A stretch of 64,000 bases of DNA, from NCBI GenBank assembly GCA_016719535.1, contig JADJYX010000029.1, positions 1-64,000 of the forward strand, in the 5' to 3' direction. Source of the DNA: Rubrivivax sp. GTDB lineage: Bacteria; Pseudomonadota; Gammaproteobacteria; Burkholderiales; Burkholderiaceae_C. Positions 37,877-48,221 of this stretch are shown in pieces (position 1 is the first letter of the stretch; each line of letters starts with the position of its first letter). The notes below the pieces were generated by a model. That model made no database searches, was not told the DNA's origin, and saw only the letters and a program-made list of their open reading frames with translations. A program made the position numbers and the translations under genes.

Positions 37877-39137
37877 CCTTTGCCACCCCGCATCAAGGCG
37901 CGCGTCTCTCGATCGACGCGCACCACGATCGCCAGCGCGATCAGGTTCATCAGGATGGCCGAGCCGCCGTAGCTCATCAGCGGCAGCGTCAGCCCCTTGG
38001 TCGGCAGCACGCCGAGGTTGACGCCCATGTTGATGAAGGCCTGCGCGCTGATCCACAGCCCGATGCCCTGCACCATCAGCCCGGCGAAGACGCGGTCGAG
38101 CGCGATCGCCTGGCGGCCGATGACGAAGATGCGCCGCGTCAGCCAGAAGAAGAGCACGATCACCAGGCCACGCCGACGAAGCCCAGTTCCTCGCCGATCA
38201 CCGCCAGCAGGAAGTCGGTGTGCGCCTCGGGCAGGTAGTGCAGCTTCTCGACGCTGGCGCCCAGGCCCTGGCCGAAGATCTCGCCGCGGCCGATGGCGAT
38301 CAGGCTGTGCGTCAGCTGGTAGGCCTTGCCCTGCACATATTTCGGGTTCCAGGGGTCGAGGTAGGCCAGGATGCGTTCGCGCCGCAGGTCGTCGAAGGCG
38401 ATGATCAGCGCGAAGGTCGCCACCACCACCGCGGCGATGAGGAAGAACATGCGTGCATTGACGCCGCCCAGGAACAGGATGCCCATCGCGATGGCGGCGA
38501 TGACGATGAAGGCGCCCATGTCGGGCTGGCGCAGCAGCAGCACGCCGATGAAGGCCACCGCCACCGCCATCGGCCACACGGCCTGCACGAAGTTTTCCTT
38601 CACGTCCATCTTGCGCACCATGTAGCTGGCGGCATACATCGCGATGGCGACCTTGGCCAGCTCCGACGGCTGGAAATTCATGAAGCCCAGCGGGATCCAG
38701 CGGCGCGAGAAATTGACGACCTTGCCGATGCCCGGGATCAGCACCAGCACCAGCAGCACCAGCGCGACGAGGAAGACCTTGCTGGCATGCCGCTCCCAGA
38801 AGCTGACCGGCAGCTGCGCCACCGCCAGCGCGCACACCAGGCCGATGCCGATCGACAGCAGGTGGCGCGAGAGGAAGAAGGTGGGCGAATAGCGCGCGAA
38901 TTTGGGGTTGTCGGGCAGCGCCACCGAGGCCGAATAGACCATCACCAGGCCGAAGGCCACCAGCGCCAGCACCACCAGCACCAGCGCGTGGTCGAAATCG
39001 GCCAGCCGCGCCGGGCGCGCGCCGCCGATCTGCACGCCATCGCGCACCGGCAGGCCGAAGGCGCGGTCGCGCTGTGCCCACAGCTTTTCCTTCAGCCCTT
39101 GCAGGCTGAGCTGGCGCAGCATGCCGGCGACGGCCAT
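37873..39137 (-). pseudogene. ftsW: Lipid II polymerase FtsW, one frameshift
   Basis: SEDS glycosyltransferase of the divisome, about 421 residues when joined, with ten membrane helices. ALVAFGLVMVYSASVALPD, RRWIPLGFMNFQPSELAKVA, LRQPDMGAFIVI and LPEAHTDFLLAVIGEELGFV are conserved; the latter includes the H/D of the active cavity. The frame breaks near 38162 in a GGCCTGG context and resumes with LVIVLFFWLTRRIFVIGRQA through LPLMSYGGSAILMNLIALA. One base is missing. Because the gene is essential, this is most likely a sequence error. Confidence 0.9.
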
Positions 39138-40722
39138 CAGACGGCCTCCCCGCGGTCGGCGGCCCGCATGCGCACCGCGTCGGCGAAGACGTCGGCGCGG
39201 TGGGCGTAGTTCCTGAACATGTCGAGGCTGGCGCAGGCCGGGCTGAGCAGCACCGCGTCACCCCCTTGGGCCTGCTCGAAGCACCAGGCCACGGCGTCGG
39301 GCAGCGTGCTGTGCAACTGCATCGGCACGCCGGCGCCTTCGACCGCCGCGCGGATGGCGGCGGCGTCGCGGCCGATCAGCGCCACCGCGCGCGCAGCGGG
39401 CCACCGGCGCGGCCAGCGGCGCGAAGTCCTGGCCCTTGCCGTCGCCGCCGAGGATGACCACCAGCTTGCCCGGCGCCTTGTCGGCGCCCAGCCCTTCGAG
39501 CGCGGCCACGGTGGCGCCGACGTTGGTGCCCTTGCTGTCGTCGAAGGCCTCGATGCCGCCCACGGTGGCGATCCACTGCACGCGGTGCGCCTCGCCTTCG
39601 TATTCGCGCAGGCCGTGCAGCATCGGCGCCAGCGGGCAGCCGATGGCGGTGGCCAGCGCCAGCGCGGCCAGCGCATTGGCGGCGTTGTGGCGGCCGCGCA
39701 CGCGCAGCGCATCGGCCGGCATCAGGCGCTGCAGGTGGATCTCGTCGGGCTCATCCTTGCGCTTTTTCAGCGTCTCGTCGACCGGCAGCGCGCGCACCAG
39801 CCAGGCCATGCCGTTCTCGACCACGAGGCCGAAGTCGCCCGGCCGTTCGGGCGCGGTCAGGCCGAAGCGCAGCACCCGGCGCTGCGTCAGCACCGGCTTG
39901 CCGCGGCCGGTCTTGCTGGCCACCGGCGCCGGCACCATGGCCTCGGCCTGCGGATCGTCACGGTTGATCACCATCGTCGCGCTGCGGCCGAAGATGCGCG
40001 CCTTGGCGGCGGCATAGGCGGCCATGTCGCCATGCCAGTCGAGGTGATCCTGGCTGACATTGAGCACCGCGGCGGCGCTGGGCTCGAAGGCCTGCGCATC
40101 GGCGAGCTGGAAGCTCGACAGCTCCAGCACCCACACCTGCACCCATTCGTCGCGCGGCTGCGCCAGCATGGCCATCAGCCGGTCGAGCATCGTCGGCATG
40201 ATGTTGCCGGCCACCGCCACGCGGCGGCCCGCGCGCTCGACCAGCAGGCCGGTCATCGCGGTGGTGGTGGTCTTGCCATTGGTGCCGGTGATGGCGATCA
40301 CCTGCGGCGCATAGCCGGGGGGACGGGGGCGGGGGGCGGCGGGCGGGGCGGGGGCGGGCGCGGCGGGCGGCCCGGGCTGCCTTCAGGTCGGCCAGCGCCT
40401 GCATGAAGAGGTCCAGCTCGGCCATCACCGCGATGCCGCTGGCACGCGCGTGCGCCAGCAACGGCGCGATGCGCGCGTCGTGGGGCGCCAGCCCCGGGCT
40501 CTTCAGCACGAGCTTCACGCCCTCGGGCAGCGTGTCGTCCAGCGCCCCCGAGAACAGGCGCACCTGGGGCAGCTCGTCACGCAGCGTGGCCGCATGCGGC
40601 GGCTGCTCGCGGGAGTCCCAGACCTGCACGGCCGCGCCCTGGCGCATGCACCAGCGCACCATCGCCAGGCCCGATTCACCCAGGCCGAGCACGAGGACGG
40701 AGCAGTCGCGCAGGAAGTTCAT
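39137..40722 (-). pseudogene. murD: UDP-MurNAc-L-Ala--D-glutamate ligase, two frameshifts
   Basis: Adds D-Glu to UDP-MurNAc-L-Ala. The N-terminal frame has VLVLGLGESGLAMVRWCMRQ and LKSPGLAPHDARIAPLL. The middle frame has IAITGTNGKTTTTAMTGLLV (P-loop), VLELSSFQLADA, VLNVSQDHLDWHGDM and AFDDSKGTNVGATVAALEGL. The C-terminal frame has GDAVLLSPACASLDMFRNYA. Breaks lie near 40345 in an extremely C-rich Pro/Arg stretch just before the P-loop, and near 39395. That Pro/Arg-rich insert of roughly 20 codons is not seen in ordinary MurD. Stop and start overlap the ftsW ATG. Errors at homopolymers are the likely cause of the shifts. Confidence 0.88.
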
Positions 40723-40729
40723 CGTGCGC

Positions 40730-41911
40730 TCAGCGGAGTTTCAGGCTCGCCAGGCCGACCAGGCACAGCAGCATGGTGACGATCCAGAAGCGCACCACCA
40801 CCTGCGTCTCGGTCCAGCCCTTCTTCTCGAAGTGGTGGTGCAGCGGCGCCATCAGGAAGATGCGCCGGCCCTCGCCGTATCTGCGCTTGGTGTATTTGAA
40901 CCAGGCCACCTGGACCATCACGCTCAGCGCCTCGGCGACGAAGACGCCGCCCATGATGCCGAGCACGATCTCCTGCCGCGTGATGACGGCGATGGTGCCC
41001 AGGGCGCCGCCCAGCGACAGCGCGCCCACGTCGCCCATGAAGACCTGCGCCGGGTTGGCGTTGAACCACAGGAAGGCCAGCCCGGCGCCGGCCATCGCGG
41101 CGCAGAACACCAGCAGCTCGCCGGCGCCGGGGATGTAGGGAAACAGCAGGTAGCGCGAATAGTCGGCGCGGCCGACGATGTAGGCGAAGACGCCCAGCGC
41201 CGAGCCCACCAGCACCACCGGCATGATGGCCAGGCCGTCGAGCCCGTCGGTGAGGTTGACCGCATTGCTGGCACCGACGATGACGAACCAGGTCAGCGCG
41301 ATGAAGCCGAAGACGCCCAGCGGGTAGCTCACGGTCTTGAAGAAGGGCACCATCAGGTCGGCCCGCGGCGGCAGGTCGTTGGAAAAGCCGCTGCCGATCC
41401 AGCGCAGGAAGAGCTCCAGCACGCGCAGGTTGCTGGTCTCGGCCACGCTGAAGGCCAGGTACAGCGCGGCGATCAGCCCGATCAGGCTCTGCCAGAAGAA
41501 TTTTTCGCGGCTGCGCATGCCCTCCGGGTCCTTGTTGACGACCTTGCGGTAGTCGTCGACCCAGCCGATGGTGCCGAAGCCGAAGGTGACCAGCATCACC
41601 ACCCAGACGAAGCGGTTGCTCCAGTCGAACCACAGCACGGTGGACACGCCGATGCCGATGAGCACCAGCACGCCGCCCATGGTGGGCGTATTGCGCTTTT
41701 CCAGGTGCGCCTGCACGCCGTATTCGCGGATCGGCTGGCCGATCTTCATCGCGGTCAGGCGGCGGATCACCCAGGGCCCGAAGGCCAGGCCGATCAGCAG
41801 CGCCGTCATCGCCGCCAGCACCGAGCGGAAGGTGAGGTACTGGATGACGCGCAGGAACCCGAGTTCGTCGGGATAGAGCGCCATCAGGTACTGGGAGAGG
41901 CTAAGCAGCAT
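40730..41911 (-). CDS. mraY: Phospho-MurNAc-pentapeptide transferase MraY
   Basis: A membrane enzyme of 393 residues with about ten helices that loads MurNAc-pentapeptide onto undecaprenyl phosphate to make lipid I. Seen are HLEKRNTPTMGGVLVLIGIG (motif I), FGTIGWVDDYRKVVNKDPEG (catalytic Asp pair), ASNAVNLTDGLDGLAI (Asp) and LMAPLHHHFEKKGWTE (the HHH loop). It is intact; its ATG lies 11 bases inside the end of murF. Confidence 0.97.
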   Translation of the reverse strand: MLLSLSQYLMALYPDELGFLRVIQYLTFRSVLAAMTALLIGLAFGPWVIRRLTAMKIGQPIREYGVQAHLEKRNTPTMGGVLVLIGIGVSTVLWFDWSNRFVWVVMLVTFGFGTIGWVDDYRKVVNKDPEGMRSREKFFWQSLIGLIAALYLAFSVAETSNLRVLELFLRWIGSGFSNDLPPRADLMVPFFKTVSYPLGVFGFIALTWFVIVGASNAVNLTDGLDGLAIMPVVLVGSALGVFAYIVGRADYSRYLLFPYIPGAGELLVFCAAMAGAGLAFLWFNANPAQVFMGDVGALSLGGALGTIAVITRQEIVLGIMGGVFVAEALSVMVQVAWFKYTKRRYGEGRRIFLMAPLHHHFEKKGWTETQVVVRFWIVTMLLCLVGLASLKLR

Positions 41912-43286
41912 GGGCGTCTCCCGCCGCGCCGGTCAGCGCCTGCACCACCCGTTCCATCTTCATCGAGCGTGATCCCTTCACCAGCACCGACGCCGCCGCC
42001 GGGCCCGCGGCCAGCGCGGCGATCAGCTCGCCCATGTCCTTGAAATGGCGGGCGCCGCACGCGCGCGCCGCGGCCTCGCTCTGCACGCCGAAGGTCCACA
42101 CCGTCTCGATGCCGCGCGCGGCGGCATGGCGGCCGACCTCGGCGTGAAACTGCGGCCCCTGCGCGCCGACCTCGGCCATGTCGCCCAGCAGCAGCCAGCG
42201 CGGGCCGGGCAGTTCGGCCAGCACGTCGATGGCGGCGAGCACCGAATCGGGGTTGGCGTTGTAGCTGTCGTCGACCAGCGTGACCGTGCGGCCCTGCCAG
42301 TCGATGGCGAGCGACCGGCTGCGCCCGGCCACCGGCGCGAAGGCCGCGAGGCCGCGCGCCACGGCGTCGACGGGTGCGCCAGCGGCCAGCGCCGCCGCGG
42401 CGGCGGCCACCGCATTTTGGGCGTTATGGCGGCCGGCGATGGCCACCGTGGTGGCGATGCGGCCCTCGTCGGCATCGAGGGTCAGCGCCCAGCGCCCGCC
42501 CTGCCAGTCGGCGTGGCCGCGCACGTCGGCCGCGCCGTCCAGCGCAAAGGTCCGCACGCGGCGGGCGCCGGCCAGTTGCCGCCACAGCGCGGTGCCGGGG
42601 TCGTCGGCCGGGAAGACGGCGACACCGTCGGCGGCCAGCGCCTCGATGACGGCGCCGTTCTCGCGCGCCACCGCATCCAGCCCGTGCAGGAATTCCTGGT
42701 GTTCGCGCTGCGTGTTGTTGATCAGGGCCACGTTGGCGGCGACCAGGCGCGCCAGCTGCGCGATCTCGCCGGCGTGGTTGGTGCCCAGTTCGACCACGCC
42801 GACGCGGTGCGTCAGGCCCGCTTCGGCGCGCAGGCGCAGCAGCGTGAGCGGCACGCCGATGTGGTTGTTGAGGTTGCCCTGCGTGGCGAAGGCGGCATCG
42901 CCCAGCCAGGCGCGCAGGATGGCCGCGATCATCTGCGTCACCGTGGTCTTGCCGTTGCTGCCGGTCACCGCGATCAACGCCGCCGGCATCAAGCGACGCC
43001 AGGCCGCCGCCAGCTGCTGCAGCGCGGCCAGCGCATCGGCCACCTGCAGGCCCGGCAGGCCGCATGCGGCCACGCCGCGCTCGGCCAGCACCGCGGCGGC
43101 GCCGGCGGCGCGGGCCTGCGGCAGAAAATCGTGCGCATCGAAGCGCTCGCCCTTCAGCGCGACGAAGAGGTCGCCCGGCTGCAGCGTGCGCGTGTCGCTG
43201 TGCACACGCGTGATGCGGGTGGCGCCGTCGCCCACCAGCGCGGCCTGGCCGCCCAGCATCGCCAGCGCCTGTTGCAGCGTCATCAT
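41901..43286 (-). CDS. murF: UDP-MurNAc-tripeptide--D-Ala-D-Ala ligase
   Basis: A protein of 461 residues that completes the pentapeptide. The N-domain has VHSDTRTLQPGDLFVALKGE and FDAHDFLPQA, the P-loop is VTGSNGKTTVTQMIAA, then comes VVELGTNHAGEIAQLARLV, and the C-domain has LVDDSYNANPDSVLAAIDVL and LLGDMAEVGAQGPQFHAEVG. The start ATG overlaps the murE stop (ATGA). Confidence 0.96.
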   Translation of the reverse strand: MMTLQQALAMLGGQAALVGDGATRITRVHSDTRTLQPGDLFVALKGERFDAHDFLPQARAAGAAAVLAERGVAACGLPGLQVADALAALQQLAAAWRRLMPAALIAVTGSNGKTTVTQMIAAILRAWLGDAAFATQGNLNNHIGVPLTLLRLRAEAGLTHRVGVVELGTNHAGEIAQLARLVAANVALINNTQREHQEFLHGLDAVARENGAVIEALAADGVAVFPADDPGTALWRQLAGARRVRTFALDGAADVRGHADWQGGRWALTLDADEGRIATTVAIAGRHNAQNAVAAAAAALAAGAPVDAVARGLAAFAPVAGRSRSLAIDWQGRTVTLVDDSYNANPDSVLAAIDVLAELPGPRWLLLGDMAEVGAQGPQFHAEVGRHAAARGIETVWTFGVQSEAAARACGARHFKDMGELIAALAAGPAAASVLVKGSRSMKMERVVQALTGAAGDAHAA

Positions 43287-44782
43287 GCGGCCACCCCCCG
43301 GCGGCGCAGCGCGGCCAGCGCGACGTCAGCATCCTGGAAGGGCCGCTTCACCCCGGCCACCTCCTGGGTGTCCTCGTGGCCCTTGCCGGCGATCAGCACC
43401 ACGTCGGCCGCCGCGGCACGCGTGACCGCGTGGGCGATGGCCTCGGCGCGGTCGGCCATCACGGCCGGTGGCTCGTGGCGTGCCACGCCGTGCATGCCGG
43501 CCAGGATCTGCGACAGGATCAGCGCCGGCGGCTCGTCGCGCGGGTTGTCGCTGGTCAGCACCACGCGGTCGGCCAGGCGCTCGGCGATGGCGCCCATCAG
43601 CGGGCGCTTGGTGGCGTCGCGGTTGCCGCCGCAGCCGAACACGCACCACAGCCGGCCGCCGCGGGCGTCGACCAGCGGGCGCAGTGCCTGCAGCACCTGC
43701 TCCAGCGCATCGGGCGTGTGCGCATAGTCGACCAGCACCGCGGGTTCGTCGGCCGCACCGCTGGCCACCGGCTGCAGCCGACCGGGCACCGGCGTCAGCC
43801 GCGGCACCACGGCCGCGATATCGGCCAGCGTGAAGCCCAGCGCCCGCAGGCCGGCCATCACCCCCAGCAGGTTGCTGGCGTTGTAGGGGCCGACCAGCGT
43901 GCTGACCACCGGCATCACGGCGTCGCCCTCGACGGCGTCGAAGGCCAGGCCGGCGGCGGCGTGGCGCAGCGCCCGCGCGCGCAGGCGCGCCGGGCCGCGG
44001 GTCGACACCGTCCACAGCTCCAGCGGCCGGCCGCGCAATTCGGCGGCCAGCAATCGGCCCTGTTCGTCGTCGACGTTGATCACCGCGGCGCGCAGCCCCG
44101 GCCAGTCGAACAGCGCACGCTTGGCCGCCCAGTAGGCGTCCATGCTGCCGTGGTAGTCGAGGTGGTCGCGCGTGAAATTGGTGAACAGGGCCACCGCGAT
44201 GCGCGTGCCGGCCAGGCGCTGCTCGACGAGGCCGATCGACGAGGCCTCGAGGGCGCAGGCGGCAAAGCCGCGGGCGACAAAATCGGCCAGCGCGGCCTGC
44301 AGCGTGACGGGGTCGGGCGTGGTCAGGCCGGTCGGTTCGACATGGGCCGAAGCCTCCCCGATCCCCAGCGTGCCGATCAGCCCGGCGCGCCGGCCCAGCA
44401 GCGTCAGCGCCTGCGCCGTGAACCAGGCGGTGGAGGTCTTGCCGTTGGTGCCGGTGGTGGCGATGAGGTCGAGCTTCGTGCTCGGCTCGCCGTAAAAGGC
44501 GGCGGCGATCGGACCGGTGGCCGCCTTCAGTCCCGGCAGCGCGGCGATGCGTGGGTCGTCGAAAGCGAAGGCCTGCGCCCCTGCGGCCTCGACCAGACAG
44601 GCGGCGGCCCCGGCGGCCAGCGCCTGCGGCACGAAGCGGCGGCCGTCGGTGGCCAGACCGGGCCAGGCGATGAAGCCATCGCCCGGCTGCACGCGCCGGC
44701 TGTCGGCGCGCAAGGCGGTGCAGCCGTGCGCGACGACAAAGCGCACGGCCTCGGCGGTCGATGCGAGCAGGGTGGCGGCCAT
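43283..44782 (-). CDS. murE: UDP-MurNAc-L-Ala-D-Glu--meso-diaminopimelate ligase
   Basis: A protein of 499 residues starting at ATG 44782, which overlaps the ftsI stop (TGATG). P-loop IATTGTNGKTSTAWFTA; substrate region TGLTTPDPVTLQAALADF and EASSIGLVEQRLAGT; carbamoyl-Lys region FTNFTRDHLDYHGSMDAYWA; and the specificity motif DNPRDEPP, which in this family marks meso-diaminopimelate rather than lysine. The cell wall is thus predicted to be of the DAP type, as in other Gram-negatives. Confidence 0.96.
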   Translation of the reverse strand: MAATLLASTAEAVRFVVAHGCTALRADSRRVQPGDGFIAWPGLATDGRRFVPQALAAGAAACLVEAAGAQAFAFDDPRIAALPGLKAATGPIAAAFYGEPSTKLDLIATTGTNGKTSTAWFTAQALTLLGRRAGLIGTLGIGEASAHVEPTGLTTPDPVTLQAALADFVARGFAACALEASSIGLVEQRLAGTRIAVALFTNFTRDHLDYHGSMDAYWAAKRALFDWPGLRAAVINVDDEQGRLLAAELRGRPLELWTVSTRGPARLRARALRHAAAGLAFDAVEGDAVMPVVSTLVGPYNASNLLGVMAGLRALGFTLADIAAVVPRLTPVPGRLQPVASGAADEPAVLVDYAHTPDALEQVLQALRPLVDARGGRLWCVFGCGGNRDATKRPLMGAIAERLADRVVLTSDNPRDEPPALILSQILAGMHGVARHEPPAVMADRAEAIAHAVTRAAAADVVLIAGKGHEDTQEVAGVKRPFQDADVALAALRRRGVAA

Positions 44783-46558
44783 CAGAAGCTCTCGACCTCG
44801 GCTGGCACGGTCTTGGCCACGATGCCGGGTGTGACCTCCAGGTCCGGCGGCACGCCCAGCATGCGCAGCGTCTGCTGCACCACCTGGCTGAAGACCGGGG
44901 CGGCCACCTCGCCGCCGTAATACACGCCCTTGCCGGGCTCGTCGACCATCACGGCGACGACGATGCGCGGGTTGCTGACCGGCGCCAGGCCGACGAACCA
45001 GGCGCGGTAGCGGTTGGTATAGCCCTTGCCTTCCTGCTTGCGCGCGGTGCCGGTCTTGCCGCCCACGCTGTAGCCGATGGCCTGCGCCTTGGGCGCGGTG
45101 CCGCCGGGGCCGGCGGCCATGCGAAGCATCTCGCGCACCGCGCGCGCGGTCTGCGGCGACATCACGCGCTGGCCGGCCGCCGGTTCGGTCTGGCGCAGCA
45201 TCGACACCGGCAGCAGTTCGCCGTCGCGCGCAAACACGGTATAGGCGCGCGCCAGCTGGAACAGGCTGGCCGACAGGCCGTAGCCGTAGCTCATCGTCGC
45301 CTGCTCGATCGGGCGCCAGGTCTTGTACGGGCGCAGCCGGCCGGTCACCGCGCCGGGGAAGTCGATCTGCGGCTTCTGGCCGAAGCCGACCTGGGCCATA
45401 CAGCTCCCACATCTCGCGCGGCTGCATCTGCATCGCCAGCTTGACGGTGCCGACGTTGCTGGACTTCTGGATCACCTCGGCCACCGTCAGCACGCCATGC
45501 GGGTGCGCGTCGCTGATCGGCAGCCCGCTGACCAGCATGCGGCCGGGCGCGGTCTGGATCGGCGTGGCCGGGGTGACCATCTTCTTTTCCAGCGCCAGCG
45601 CGGCGATGAAGGGCTTCATCGTCGAGCCGGGCTCGAAGATGTCGGTCAGCGCGCGGTTGCGGATCTGCGCGCCCGTCATGCCCTTGCGCTGGCCCGGGTT
45701 GTAGCTGGGGTAGTTGGCCAGCGCCAGCACCTCGCCGGTCTGCACGTCCAGCACCACCACGCTGCCGGCCCTGGCCCGGTGCTCGGCCACCGCATCGCGC
45801 ACGCGCTGGTAGGCGAAGAACTGCACCTTGGAATCGATCGCCAGCTGGATGTCGCGGCCGTCGGTGGGGTCGACCTTGTCGCCGATGTCCTCGACCACGC
45901 GGCCCAGGCGGTCGCGCAGCACGGTGCGCGAGCCATCGGTGCCGCGCAGCGCGCTGTCGAAGCGCAGCTCGATGCCCTCCTGCCCGGCCTCCTCGATGCT
46001 GGTGAAGCCGACCACATGCGCGGCGGCCTCGCCCTCGGGGTATTTGCGCTTGTATTCGCGCTCCTGGTAGACGCCCTTGATGCCCAGTGCCTTCACCGCA
46101 TCCCACACCGGTTCGTCGACCTGGCGCGCCAGCCAGGTGAAATGGCGCGAGCGTGCGAGGCGCTCGTCCAGTTCCGACAGCGGCATGTTCAGCAGCTTCG
46201 CGAGCTGCCGGCGCTGCTGCGCATCGGCCGAAAAGTCCTTCGGCAGCGCCCACACCGACGGCGTGGGCACGCTGGTGGCCAGCACCAGGCCATTGCGGTC
46301 GAGCACACGGCCGCGGCTGGCCTGCACCTCCATGGTGTGCGCGAAGCGCTTCTCGCCTTCCTTCTGATAGAAGTCGGTGCCGATGATCTGGATATAGACC
46401 GCGCGGCCGATCAACCCCAGGAAGGCCAGCCCGACCAGCGCCACGATGAAGCGCGAACGCCAGGGCGGCGTCTTGCTGGCCAGCAGCGGGCTGGTGGCGT
46501 AGTTGACGCTGCGCACGCTGGTGGCGCCGGCGCGGGGCTTGTTGCGGCCGGGGCTCAT
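44782..46558 (-). pseudogene. ftsI: Septal transpeptidase FtsI (PBP3), one frameshift
   Basis: Cross-links septal peptidoglycan. A cytoplasmic tail and one membrane helix (FIVALVGLAFLGLIGRAVYI) precede the pedestal domain (QASRGRVLDRNGLVLA). The transpeptidase domain has the nucleophile motif STMK (IFEPGSTMKPFIAAL) and SSN (VIQKSSNVGTVKL). After a frame change near 45400 (TATGGCCCAG, one base too many) the other frame holds KTGTARKQ, GLAPVSNPRIVVAVMVDEP and the C-terminus. About 590 residues when joined. All catalytic motifs are present, so a sequence error is likely. The first frame runs on into murE and gives a false 1091-residue fusion. Confidence 0.92.
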
Positions 46559-46851
46559 CGCGCCGCTCCCACGGCCGACGCGCCAGCGGCCGGGTCGATC
46601 ACATACTGCGTCACCGCCGGCGTGGCGGTGCGCATCTGCAGCTTCTCGCGCGCGGTCTTCTCCACGCGCAGGTGCGTGGCCTGGGCCTGGCGCTCGGCAT
46701 CCAGCCGCTTGTATTCGGTGTCCAGCGTCTTCTGCTCGACCAGCGCGCGGTCGAGCTGCGCGAACAGCCGCCGCGCCTCGTACGAGGTCTTCACCAGGTA
46801 GAGGCTGGAGCCGATCAGCGCGGCCAGCAGCAGCACGGCGATGCCCTTCAT
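46555..46851 (-). CDS. ftsL: Cell division protein FtsL
   Basis: A small bitopic protein of 98 residues: a short cytoplasmic start, one membrane helix (IAVLLLAALIGSSLYLVKTS) and a periplasmic coiled coil (LFAQLDRALVEQKTLDTEYK, LRVEKTAREKLQM). With FtsB and FtsQ it activates FtsWI. The ATG overlaps the rsmH stop, and an alternative GTG lies one codon earlier. Its stop overlaps the ftsI start. Confidence 0.9.
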   Translation of the reverse strand: MKGIAVLLLAALIGSSLYLVKTSYEARRLFAQLDRALVEQKTLDTEYKRLDAERQAQATHLRVEKTAREKLQMRTATPAVTQYVIDPAAGASAVGAAR

Positions 46852-47775
46852 CACAGCACCTCGGTGCGTTCGGCCACGCGCATCACCGCCGAACGGGCGC
46901 GCGGGTTGGCGCGCAACTCGCCCTCGGACGGCTTGACGCGGCCCAGCGCATGCAGCCGCAGCGGGCGCGGCGGCGCGAAAGGCGCGCGGCGGTCGACCAC
47001 GTCGCGGCTTTCGCGCGCGATGAAGGTCTTGACGATGCGGTCTTCCAGCGAATGGAAGCTGATGACCACCAGCCGCCCGCCCGGCGCCAGCAGCGCCAGC
47101 GCCGCGTTCAGCCCCTGTTCGAGCGCTTCAAGCTCGGCATTGACGTGAATCCGAAGGCCTTGAAACGTGCGCGTTGCAGGGTCCTGGCCCGGCTCGCGGG
47201 TCTTGACGACGCGAGCCACGAGTGCGGCCAGCTCCCCGGTGGTTCGAACCGGAGACCCGCCTTCGCGGCGAGCAACAAGCGCACGCGCAATCTGCTGAGC
47301 AAACCGTTCTTCGCCATGGTCCTTGATCACCCGTGCGATGTCGCGCTCGTCGGCGCGGGCCAGAAAGTCCGCGGCGGTCTCGCCGCGGGTCGTATCCATG
47401 CGCATGTCCAGCGGCGCGTCGAAACGGAAGCTGAAGCCGCGGGCAGCGGTGTCGATCTGCGGGCTGCTGACGCCCAGGTCGAGCAGCACGCCGTCGACGC
47501 GCAGCACGCCGCGCGCCGGCAGTTCGCTGCCCATCTCGGCAAAGCTGGCGTGCACGATCGAGAAGCGCGGGTCGGCGATGGCCTCGCCGACGGCGATGGC
47601 CTCGGGGTCGCGGTCAAAGGCGATCAGCCGCCCCGTCGCCCGACAGCCGTTCGAGCACCGCGCGCGCATGGCCGCCGCGGCCGAAGGTGCCGTCGACATA
47701 GGTGCCGCCGGGCTGCTTCACCAGGGCCTCGACGGCCTCGGCAAGCAACACGGTCTGGTGCTGGCCCGTGCTCAT
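46851..47775 (-). pseudogene. rsmH: 16S rRNA m4C1402 methyltransferase, one frameshift
   Basis: RsmH (MraW) N4-methylates C1402 of 16S rRNA using SAM. The first frame gives STGQHQTVLLAEAVEALV and GGTYVDGTFGRGGHARAVLE (SAM motif I). Near 47636 a run GGGG appears to carry one G too many, after which the other frame continues LIAFDRDPEAIAVGEAI, VDGVLLDLGVSSPQIDTAAR, GFSFRFDAPLDMRMD, RVVKTREPGQDPATRTFQGL, RLVVISFHSLEDRIVKTFI and the end. About 308 residues when joined. A homopolymer error is the simplest explanation. Confidence 0.9.
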
Positions 47776-47783
47776 CGTGGCCG

Positions 47784-48221
47784 TCACCGGATGACCGACT
47801 TCTGCAGCGTCTCGGGGCGGTCGCCGGCCAGCATGCGGGCTTCGCGCTCGTCGTAGCGCGCGCTGTCCCACAGTTCGAAGTAGGCTCCGACGCCCATGAA
47901 CTTGACCTCGCGCTCCAGGCCGGCCCATTGGCGCAGCTCGGGCGGGATCAGCACACGGCCGGAGCCGTCGATTTCGACATCGGTGGCCGAACCGATATAC
48001 AGCCGGCGCCAGCCGTCCATCTCGAAGGGCCAGGCGCGCATGTCGGCCTCGAACTGCTCCCACACCGGCAGCGGATACAGCGACAGGCAGCCGTCGGGCG
48101 ACTTGGCCACCACCATCTGGCCGGCGACGGCTTCCTTCAGCGGCATGGCAAATTTCGAAGGGACGGTCAGCCGCCCCTTCTCATCCACCTTGACCACCGG
48201 TCCGCCGCGAAATCCCGCCAC
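47784..48221 (-). CDS. mraZ: Transcriptional regulator MraZ
   Basis: A protein of 145 residues from GTG 48221 with two AbrB-like halves: GFRGGPVVKVDEKGRLTVPS and ATDVEIDGSGRVLIPPELRQ. MraZ is a ring-shaped DNA-binding protein that represses its own dcw operon. An upstream ATG (48317) would add 32 residues with no counterpart in the family, and GGGGAG precedes the GTG, so I prefer the GTG. A weak promoter candidate is TTGACC (48281-48276) and TACAGT (48255-48250), with a long 20-bp spacer. Confidence 0.88.
   Translation of the reverse strand: MAGFRGGPVVKVDEKGRLTVPSKFAMPLKEAVAGQMVVAKSPDGCLSLYPLPVWEQFEADMRAWPFEMDGWRRLYIGSATDVEIDGSGRVLIPPELRQWAGLEREVKFMGVGAYFELWDSARYDEREARMLAGDRPETLQKSVIR

Noticed and set aside
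43283..46558. A 1091-codon open frame joining FtsI and MurE
   Set aside because: The FtsI frame is left by a one-base shift near 45400 and the following stretch is out-of-frame noise until murE begins. The true FtsI C-terminus with KTGT lies in another frame.
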